Assembly: GCA_016928975.1 (NCBI GenBank)
Contig: JAFGJR010000166.1
Span: forward strand, 1 to 8,087
DNA length: 8,087 bases
Reading direction: 5' to 3'
Source of the DNA: Sedimentisphaerales bacterium
GTDB lineage: Bacteria; Planctomycetota; Phycisphaerae; Sedimentisphaerales; SG8-4
This document shows positions 1 through 4,999 of this stretch, piece by piece (within the stretch, counting starts at the first letter, position 1; every line of letters starts with the position of its first letter). The position numbers were made by a program, and so were the translations under genes. The notes under the pieces were generated by a model. It had not been told where the DNA came from, ran no database searches, and saw only the letters and a program-made list of their open reading frames with translations.

Positions 1-183
1 CTGCTGACGAAGTTCCAGGCCGACTTCGACATGCCGGTGCTCAAGGTGGCCTACGACGGGCTGGAGCAGTCGACCGAGATGATCCGTCTGGAAGCCTTCA
101 TGCACCAGTGCCGCCAGAAGTCCGAGCAGCGCCGGGCCAGCCAGGCCCGGACCACCGGCCGCGCCACGGCCGACGTGCACTGA
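1..183 (+). CDS. C-terminal end of a probable 2-hydroxyacyl-CoA dehydratase / CoA-activase family protein (partial)
   Basis: The frame is open from base 1 and ends with TGA at 181-183, giving 60 residues; the start lies outside the window. The segment FDMPVLKVAYDG, followed by STEMIRLEAFMHQC, resembles the end of the last alpha/beta domain of the 2-hydroxyglutaryl-CoA dehydratase D-component and the large related activases. Those proteins close with a PVL-x-hydrophobic-x-x-D strand, a short loop and a TR/RLEAF helix. The last 25 residues are basic and polar and look like an unstructured tail. Members of this family bind a [4Fe-4S] cluster or drive ATP-dependent electron transfer to radical dehydratases in the cytoplasm, but no cluster ligand or nucleotide motif falls inside this fragment, so the role cannot be confirmed. 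GC-rich codon choice matches the CheX and minus-strand genes. The family call is from memory of the motif only. Confidence 0.5.
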   Translation: MLTKFQADFDMPVLKVAYDGLEQSTEMIRLEAFMHQCRQKSEQRRASQARTTGRATADVH

Positions 184-188
184 TGGAT

Positions 189-218
189 GCCATGGCGGCC
201 GTTGTGTGCCGCCATGGC
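189..218 (+). terminator. Perfect 11-bp hairpin just after the first gene
   Basis: The arm GCCATGGCGGC (189-199) is matched exactly by its reverse complement at 208-218, with an 8-base loop. It begins five bases after the TGA of the upstream gene. There is no T-run behind it, so it may be an mRNA 3'-end stabiliser or a terminator without a U-tract. Confidence 0.45.
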
Positions 219-235
219 GAAACGGTGTTGATCCT

Positions 236-268
236 CGCCGCGTGGGCGCGCGGCGCCCTTGAGTTTTG
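236..268 (+). terminator. Second GC-rich hairpin with a short T-rich tail
   Basis: CGCCGCG (236-242) pairs with CGCGGCG (249-255) across a 6-base loop, and the stem is followed by CCCTTGAGTTTT. The 7-bp GC-only stem plus the T-containing tail fits a modest intrinsic terminator for the gene ending at 183 better than the hairpin at 189-218 does. The two may act in tandem. Confidence 0.4.
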
Positions 269-494
269 GCGTGACCGTCTCGCGGTGGCGCTTGGGATTG
301 TGGGACAAGCAGCCGCCCGGCATTCCTATTGACGCGTGATGTGGCGGCTGGACCGCTGACCACTTTCAGGATCACTGGACCTGTTGCCGGCGCATCGTCT
401 TCGCGCCCGGCTCTGAGCATGTCCTCCTATCATTCTTCACATCCGTCTGGCTATTTGCCCATACATACCGGCAATCACACGGCAGCAAAACGCC

Positions 495-508
495 CTTATC
501 ACTTATCA
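495..508 (+). repeat. Tandem heptamer CTTATCA x2
   Basis: Two head-to-tail copies of CTTATCA occupy 495-501 and 502-508, and a similar CTATCATT occurs at 427-434. They lie about 50 bases upstream of the -35 box at 555, where an activator or repressor could bind. The repeats are short and a regulatory role is only a guess. Confidence 0.3.
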
Positions 509-554
509 TTCACCATTATTTTACCAAGCATGTCGGAATTTATCGATTATCTGT

Positions 555-585
555 TTGACTTTTGCGACGGGGGGGGGGGTATTAT
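555..585 (+). promoter_or_regulatory. Sigma70-type promoter with a poly-G spacer
   Basis: TTGACT (555-560, five of six matches to the -35 consensus) and TATTAT (580-585, five of six matches to the -10 consensus) are separated by 19 bases, 11 of which are an uninterrupted G run. Transcription would start near 592 and reads toward the cysteine-rich protein gene at 864. A 19-base spacer is longer than the preferred 17, so loss of one or two G residues would be expected to strengthen the promoter. Promoters built this way, such as Neisseria porA, are known to vary by slippage. Here the boxes and run are seen directly; activity and variation are inferred. Confidence 0.55.
569..579 (+). repeat. Poly-G homopolymer, 11 bases
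   Basis: Eleven consecutive G, the most conspicuous homopolymer noticed in the window, sit entirely between the -35 and -10 boxes. Such runs are prone to length change by replication slippage. They are also prone to sequencing and assembly error, so the exact count is uncertain. Confidence 0.9.
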
Positions 586-863
586 GTAATCGGTCGGGCT
601 TGCGACAAACGGCGGGGTGAGTGCGAGCGTGATCCTGAGGGCTTTGAACACGGCGCCGGTCACAGTGCAAGCGATGTGTCGTTCTGGGGGGCATGGCGCT
701 GCTGCCCGCGCCGCCTCTTCCTGCGTTTGCGAAGGCGCGGAGTTCGGAGTGGTGCCCGTGCCGATCTTGACTACGACAGTGAGAGCAAGGCCAGGACTGT
801 GCCCCGCGCTTCTGCGCAAGCCTTGGCAATTGCAGGTCACGAGTTCTACAGAAGGGAGAAGCT

Positions 864-1559
864 ATGAAAAGCACGGTAACGGGCGTTATGCTGTTGACGG
901 TGATGGCCATCTTGTTGACTGTGGCGTCGGAAGATGCATACGCTCTCGTGGTTCCAAGTAGCGAGTGTCCTGATACCAACGAATGCCCCATAGGCGTCTT
1001 GTTGCCGAGCCCCAACTGTACGAGGGGTGGTACCTGCTTCAGAACAGACGGCAATGCGGTCGTAACCAACGTTGGCAGCCCGGAGCCGGAGTATAGTATC
1101 ACGCACGAGTGTAGGAATTGCGGCGACGACTGTCCGAACGTCGTGCCGGCGGCCACAACGTGTCACCCAACACTTACGGTGAGCTACACGGAAACTTATT
1201 CGTGGACGATTGGCGGCGGCATTGAGGCATCGACTGAGGTAATTGCCGCATCGCTTAATGCTTCGATTGGTCATGCAGATGCGCGTACTTATTCCACGGC
1301 TGTGACTTGTGGCCCCAATGATCTTCCCGGCTGTGCCACGCAGAACGTCAGGGCATCAATTGGCGTGACGAGGAACATAGGGACGCAGATCACAAGTTCT
1401 TATGTGTGGCAAGACATGTTCTACTGCGGCCTTGAATACGGAATGATCGAGGGCAATAGCTGCGACAAAGGCACCAGGGTGTCAACCGCAACAGGAAGTT
1501 GCTATCACGATACGTCATGTGAGACCATCAGTGCGGATCCGGAGGGCTGTAATCATTAG
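864..1559 (+). CDS. Secreted cysteine-rich protein of unknown function
   Basis: The gene encodes 231 residues. The ATG at 864 is supported by GGGAG at 854-858, five bases upstream. Residues 1-27 form a Sec signal peptide (hydrophobic 8-21, AYA before the likely cut at 27/28), so the product is exported. The mature part has 15 cysteines, including an ECP repeat (35, 41), a C-x2-C-x3-C cluster (83, 86, 90) and three near the C-terminus (213, 219, 229). The number and spacing suggest disulfides and a periplasmic or extracellular site. Residues 103-147 are rich in Ser, Thr, Gly and Ala, with an aromatic TETYSW motif followed by alternating polar/hydrophobic residues, which looks like long beta strands. 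I do not recognise the family. It is the first gene of a three-gene exported set and the first one downstream of the poly-G promoter. Six of its seven arginines are AGA or AGG, unlike the GC-rich neighbours. Confidence 0.8.
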   Translation: MKSTVTGVMLLTVMAILLTVASEDAYALVVPSSECPDTNECPIGVLLPSPNCTRGGTCFRTDGNAVVTNVGSPEPEYSITHECRNCGDDCPNVVPAATTCHPTLTVSYTETYSWTIGGGIEASTEVIAASLNASIGHADARTYSTAVTCGPNDLPGCATQNVRASIGVTRNIGTQITSSYVWQDMFYCGLEYGMIEGNSCDKGTRVSTATGSCYHDTSCETISADPEGCNH

Positions 1560-1664
1560 GGGTGAGGGGCAATGCCCGGAACCGCATGAATTCTTGGGAT
1601 CGCGATGGGTGGGGCGGCTCAACAAGTTGCCCCGCCTCGGTATGCGTGGGTGGCGTACACGAGC

Positions 1665-1670
1665 GGGGGA
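1665..1670 (+). promoter_or_regulatory. Ribosome binding site deciding the start at 1677
   Basis: GGGGGA at 1665-1670 lies six bases before the ATG at 1677. The frame is also open from an ATG at 1605, but that would add 24 residues in front of a clear signal peptide, so the later start is preferred. Confidence 0.6.
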
Positions 1671-1676
1671 TGTGCC

Positions 1677-3095
1677 ATGAAACGGTCTGCCATTGGTCTG
1701 AGGCTGTTGCGGGCCGCATTGTTGCTTGTAGTTGTCATTGGAGCAAACCTGCTTGTCTCGCGGCACACTCTGGCAGGCGACGAGATAGAGAATGCGCTGA
1801 AAGAGTATCACGAACAGTCCGGCGCATTTCGCGGCGGCCAGCACGATCCTTCTGCAAAAACGCGATTCTATGAGATGTGGTTGCCACGGTTTATCACCCT
1901 GGCAGAGACCGCTGATTCCCCCGCACAGAGAGAACAACTCTTGACCGAGGCTGTCGGCCTTGCCAACGCGCTGGAGAAGTACTCCGTCTCACAAGAGCTC
2001 ACCGCCAAGTTACGTCAGAGTCAGAGGAGTTGGGCCGGGCAAATGCGGTGGATGGTTGAGGCAGGTGAGATTGCGGAGAACAGCTATAAGATAAGCAAGA
2101 GCGAGAAGGATGCCCAGGCGGCCTTGCGGCATTTTAGTGACGCGTACAATTTGGCAAAGGGGCACGAACAGGCAGTTGTTCAGTCCTATGGCCTGGCGCG
2201 AGACTACGTTGTTGCTGTCGACAAGCTAGCGAATCTTGAGAGTGGCATCAACCACAATCACGCAAGATCGGCCGACCTTTACGCCAGCGCGAGGGGCTTG
2301 GTGGATTCCATGCATCCCCAGGCCCGACGACTGATCGAGACAACACACAGCCGCGAAGTGTTGGCTGCGAATGAGATGTTGAGTTCTGCCCGTGCCGGGC
2401 AGGTCGAGCGATCATACAAAGTTTTGGACGAGGTGGCTGCCGTACCGGGAGCAAGGTGGCCCGGTTCATACTACATGTACCAATTAGCAACCGTTTTGGC
2501 GCCAACCGGAGACGAGGTCTTTGAAAAGGAAGTCAGCCAATGGCTTTCGACGCGCCCCGCGGACTCTTGGACTCCGTTTCTGATGTTCTTCCTGGCCAAC
2601 GACTACAAGGTCCACGGCAAGTGGACGAATGCGGCGCAACTCTATGAGCAGTTGCGAGCACAGTATGCGGAAGTGCTTCTGCTGGCCGATGAGAAGGCCC
2701 TTGAACAGGGCCGGGGCGGCTACATGGCACAACTGCTTTATGATCTCTGCAATATCTACCTGAATCTGGGTCTGAAGGAACAAGCCTATCGGGCCTATGC
2801 AGAACTCGAAAAGCTTGCGCCCCAGGATCCTCGGTTGTCGGTGATGAAAAGAACGATGGACACAATTGCCCTGGAGGTCTACGCATTGCCGGAGGATTTG
2901 GGGGCGATGGGTGAGGCCTCTTCGGAGTCGCCGATCGTGATCACGGACAAGATCTCAGATGTGGTGGCTGCTCCAATGGACGCCGCAACCACCGCGAGAC
3001 CACGCTGGGCGCTATGGCTCTCGGGCAGCGGAATCGCCGTCGTCATGGTCCTGTTGATCGTGGCCCTGTTGCGAAGAGGGATACGACAGCACTAG
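1677..3095 (+). CDS. Exported TPR-like helical protein with C-terminal membrane anchor
   Basis: The gene encodes 472 residues. Residues 1-33 are a signal sequence or N-terminal membrane segment (basic start, then a hydrophobic stretch at 13-27; possible cut after TLA). The body, about 35-410, is almost entirely helical and rich in Ala, Leu, Glu and Gln. Its last part (about 320-400) has helix pairs of the tetratricopeptide kind, such as WTNAAQLYEQL and NIYLNLGLKEQAYRAYAEL. A Ser/Thr/Ala linker leads to a single hydrophobic segment at about 446-465, ending in a short basic tail (RRGIRQH) that should face the cytoplasm. The expected arrangement is a periplasmic helical domain tethered to the inner membrane, which usually serves protein-protein contact. 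It follows the cysteine-rich gene by 117 bases and precedes the DUF1573 gene by 55, so cotranscription is likely. The gap before it holds only a 4-bp hairpin (1567-1577). No enzyme motif was seen. Confidence 0.75.
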   Translation: MKRSAIGLRLLRAALLLVVVIGANLLVSRHTLAGDEIENALKEYHEQSGAFRGGQHDPSAKTRFYEMWLPRFITLAETADSPAQREQLLTEAVGLANALEKYSVSQELTAKLRQSQRSWAGQMRWMVEAGEIAENSYKISKSEKDAQAALRHFSDAYNLAKGHEQAVVQSYGLARDYVVAVDKLANLESGINHNHARSADLYASARGLVDSMHPQARRLIETTHSREVLAANEMLSSARAGQVERSYKVLDEVAAVPGARWPGSYYMYQLATVLAPTGDEVFEKEVSQWLSTRPADSWTPFLMFFLANDYKVHGKWTNAAQLYEQLRAQYAEVLLLADEKALEQGRGGYMAQLLYDLCNIYLNLGLKEQAYRAYAELEKLAPQDPRLSVMKRTMDTIALEVYALPEDLGAMGEASSESPIVITDKISDVVAAPMDAATTARPRWALWLSGSGIAVVMVLLIVALLRRGIRQH

Positions 3096-3138
3096 GTGAT
3101 GATCGGGGCGTAGAGTGCATTGCCTTGCCTGTGCAGCC

Positions 3139-3143
3139 AGGAG
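3139..3143 (+). promoter_or_regulatory. Ribosome binding site deciding the start at 3151
   Basis: AGGAG at 3139-3143 stands seven bases before the ATG at 3151. An in-frame GTG at 3115 would add 12 residues ahead of the signal peptide and has no comparable site, so 3151 is chosen. Confidence 0.65.
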
Positions 3144-3150
3144 AAATGAC

Positions 3151-4213
3151 ATGGCCCGGACTCCAAGTGTGCTAGCCATCATGGGTTGCTTGTGCGTTAT
3201 ATGGCTCGCCACGCTACCCTCGCATGGACAGGGCCGTTCCGCAGAGAAAGAAGACGCGGCGGGGCCGCTCGAATTCGTGGCCAATACGATTGATGCAGGA
3301 ATAGTCTCCGAGGGGAAGGAGGCCAAGGCCGTCTTTGTTGCCTGCAACAAAGGGCGAGTGCCCGTAAGAATCACTGCGGTAAGAACCAGTTGCTCGTGTA
3401 CGGCGGGGGAGTATTCTACTGCGCCAATCCAGCCCGGCAGCGAGGTCGCGATTACCGTTAAAGCCAATACCGCCGGCCGGCCAGGCCACATGCAAAGTGA
3501 TATTCTCGTCGTTTACAGTGACGGCAGTCTGGAATACCACTTCAAACTCGTGTTGCATGTCCAAGTAAGTCAGAAGGGGAAACTAATCGCTCGACCGAGC
3601 GTGTTCCACGTGATCAATAACTCTTGTGGTGAGGTCATAAGTAGATCCTTCACGATTCTGCCTATCGAACCAGCGACGCCGCCGGTAAAGATCACGAGAA
3701 TCGACACGCCGCCCATGGTGAGGTCGGCATTGTGTGAAAAAGCCCCTGAGACCGATGCGTGGGTCCTCACCGTAGAGGTTGTTCTTCCGGGCAAGCCGAC
3801 TAATGTCTTGGGCGATCACGCTACATACAGACAATATGGAGTTTCCGACGGTTGCCATCCCTGTGGTGGGACGAGTGGACGGCGATTTGACGGCCGTACC
3901 CGACAGTATCGTCTCGGTCGTCAATACAGGGACCGCGGAGGAGAGCGGAGAAGTTGTCACTACAAGACTCGTCGACAGGAAGGGACGCCGGATAGGGCAG
4001 GTGCGCATAGTCTTTCCGGAACAGATGAAAGATCGTGTGACGTCGGGAATCTCCGACGCGGATAAGGTCAATGAGAAACTCATCACTCTCAGGCTGCGCG
4101 GCGAAATGAAGGAAAGAGTACTGAACGTCAAGCTGGAAATCCGGGCCTTGGTGGGCGAGGAAACGATGACCGTCCCTGTGAATGTTGTGTTTCTGCGGCA
4201 CAGTGACGACTAG
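3151..4213 (+). CDS. Exported DUF1573-domain protein, interrupted by a frameshift
   Basis: Residues 1-27 are a signal peptide (hydrophobic 7-22). Residues about 38-125 match DUF1573, an immunoglobulin-like periplasmic domain: a strand ending in DAGIV, then RTSCSCTAGEYS, then PGSEVAITVKANTAGRPG, where DUF1573 proteins carry the SCxCT-x-AE-Y motif and a PG-rich turn. A related second domain follows. The first frame stays sensible to about 3810 (VEVVLPGKPTNVLGD), then becomes an arginine-rich nonsense tail ending at 4065. The natural continuation is in the next frame (ITLHTDNMEFPTVAIPVVG) and runs to the TAG at 4211-4213. Joined, the protein would be about 350 residues with a third beta-rich region. 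Either the gene is broken, or the sequence has a one-base insertion or two-base loss. Several arginines are AGA/AGG. The family function is not firmly known; it is last in the three-gene set. Confidence 0.72.
3808..3820 (+). other. Frameshift site inside the DUF1573 gene
   Basis: Reading passes from the frame of codons starting at 3811 to that starting at 3812 somewhere in TTGGGCGATCACG. An extra G in the GGG run at 3810-3812, or loss of two bases after 3814, would each restore a typical DUF1573 strand ending in LHTDN. No slippery heptamer for programmed -1 frameshifting is present, and the shift is +1 in direction. Confidence 0.6.
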
Positions 4214-4257
4214 GCTGTCCCGGGGCTGAGATGTTCCTCATCTGATCAGCCAGCCTA
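4211..4257 (+). terminator. Branched hairpin starting at the stop codon of the DUF1573 gene
   Basis: TAGGCTG (4211-4217) pairs with CAGCCTA (4251-4257). Inside it GCTGA (4225-4229) pairs with TCAGC (4246-4250), and GATG (4230-4233) with CATC (4239-4242). The stem includes the TAG stop codon itself. The sequence after it has only scattered T, so it is a candidate operon end or 3' stabiliser rather than a classic terminator. Confidence 0.4.
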
Positions 4258-4367
4258 CGATCTTGACGAGCTTTGTCCGCTCGCAGGCGCGGTTGCTGTT
4301 CATTTAATGCTCAGTAGGAACCGAGAGACTGGAATGCTGTGATTTATCCCCATATCACCGAAGTGCC

Positions 4368-4381
4368 GCCCCGGCCGGGGC
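4368..4381. repeat. 14-bp perfect palindrome GCCCCGGCCGGGGC
   Basis: A self-complementary 14-mer lies about 120 bases before the CheX-like start, in a 288-base gap that otherwise shows little. With no loop it would suit a dimeric DNA-binding protein more than an RNA hairpin, but GC-rich palindromes also arise by chance in such DNA. Confidence 0.3.
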
Positions 4382-4488
4382 ATGGGTCATTCCGACATTT
4401 CGCATTGCCATGAGACCGTGTTTATGGCAAGATGGCTCCTGCGCTGGAACCTCCAATCCGATGAGTCCAGTTCTTCGAGAGGCCCTTT

Positions 4489-4492
4489 GGAG
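4489..4492 (+). promoter_or_regulatory. Ribosome binding site favouring the start at 4502
   Basis: GGAG at 4489-4492 is nine bases before the ATG at 4502. The frame is open from an ATG at 4382, but the extra 40 residues do not resemble CheX, and that ATG has only a GC palindrome before it. Confidence 0.5.
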
Positions 4493-4501
4493 CCCCTGCC
4501 C

Positions 4502-4975
4502 ATGTCCCAGTCCGACACCCAATATGTCGACGCCCTGACGGAGTCGCTCCGCGACGTCTTCGGCAGCATGCTGGCCTGCGACGTCGAGGTGGCCGCCGCA
4601 ACGCAGCACGCCAACCGCATCACGCCGCACGACATCTCGGCCATGATCGGTCTCTCCGGCGACGTGATCGGATGCGTGCTGGTCAGTCTGCCGACGGCCA
4701 CCGCCCTGGCCGCCTACAAGGCCTTCACCGGCGAGACGATCGAGCCCGACAACCCGGACTTCTTCGACGCCGTAGGCGAACTGGCCAACATGATCGCCGG
4801 CGGCGCCAAGAGCCGCCTCGAAGGGCGCTCGGTCAACATCGGCCTCCCGGCCGTCATCCTCGGCAAGGCCATCCACGTCAGCGCCCCTAAGGGCGTGCCG
4901 TTCACGAGCATTCCCTGCCGCTCGCCGCTCGGCGAGTTCTGCATCGAGGTCGCCCTGCGCCCTGCCGGAGGGTGA
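4502..4975 (+). CDS. cheX: CheX-like protein (CheC/CheX/FliY phosphatase family)
   Basis: The gene encodes 157 residues, the usual CheX length. The order of elements fits the family: an N-terminal helix (residues 7-25, VDALTESLRDVFGSML), a beta segment with MIGLSGDVIGCVLVSLP (48-64), the signature helix DAVGELANMIAGGAKSRL (89-106), and a final strand of GEFCIEVAL. E93 and N96 correspond to the Glu and Asn that dephosphorylate CheY-P in characterised CheX proteins. Only one E-x2-N helix is visible, as in CheX, whereas CheC has two. It probably acts in the cytoplasm on a phosphorylated receiver domain, in chemotaxis or another two-component pathway; no other che gene is in the window, so the partner is unknown. 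All six arginines are CGC. It converges on the next gene with only 24 bases between stops and no clear terminator there. Confidence 0.8.
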   Translation: MSQSDTQYVDALTESLRDVFGSMLACDVEVAAATQHANRITPHDISAMIGLSGDVIGCVLVSLPTATALAAYKAFTGETIEPDNPDFFDAVGELANMIAGGAKSRLEGRSVNIGLPAVILGKAIHVSAPKGVPFTSIPCRSPLGEFCIEVALRPAGG

Positions 4976-4999
4976 GTTGTTCCTGCGCCAATCGCGGCG

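Larger units (their letters stand above)
184..863. other. 680-base gene-free region carrying terminator hairpins, a promoter and a long leader
   Basis: No convincing gene lies here. Open frames exist on both strands (for example from a GTG at 617 on the plus strand, and 840-547 on the minus strand), but they have no good ribosome site or recognisable domain. The first part (184-330) is GC-rich and holds two hairpins. The middle (about 425-590) is clearly AT-richer, with a tandem heptamer and a promoter. The last 270 bases are GC-rich again and would form a long untranslated leader if transcription starts near 592. Within that leader GCGC (806-809) can pair with GCGC (814-817) across TTCT, inside a weaker stem of CAAGGC (786-791) with GCCTTG (820-825). 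Confidence 0.6.

Noticed and set aside
617..961. Open plus-strand frame of 114 codons starting at GTG 617
   Set aside because: It has no good ribosome site, overlaps the well-supported signal-peptide gene at 864 in another frame, and shows no domain; treated as chance in GC-rich DNA.
521..1156. Open minus-strand frame of 211 codons opposite the cysteine-rich gene
   Set aside because: It is antisense to a gene with a clear signal peptide and ribosome site, and its translation is low-complexity with no recognisable motif.
1611..1633. GGGGC/GCCCC stem between the first two cassette genes as a terminator
   Set aside because: Only five base pairs with no T-run, and the genes are in line with a ribosome site immediately after; too weak to call.
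3808..3820. Programmed ribosomal frameshifting as an explanation for the split DUF1573 gene
   Set aside because: The shift needed is +1, there is no X-XXY-YYZ heptamer, no in-frame stop or RF2-like CTT-TGA motif at the site, and no obvious downstream stimulatory stem; mutation or sequence error is simpler.
4339..4358. Inverted repeat GTGAT-N10-ATCAC resembling a CRP-type operator
   Set aside because: Arms are only five bases and the spacing differs from the CRP consensus (TGTGA-N6-TCACA); likely chance.
4382..4501. In-frame 40-residue N-terminal extension of the CheX-like protein
   Set aside because: The extension does not match the family, the later start gives the normal length, and GGAG precedes the later ATG.
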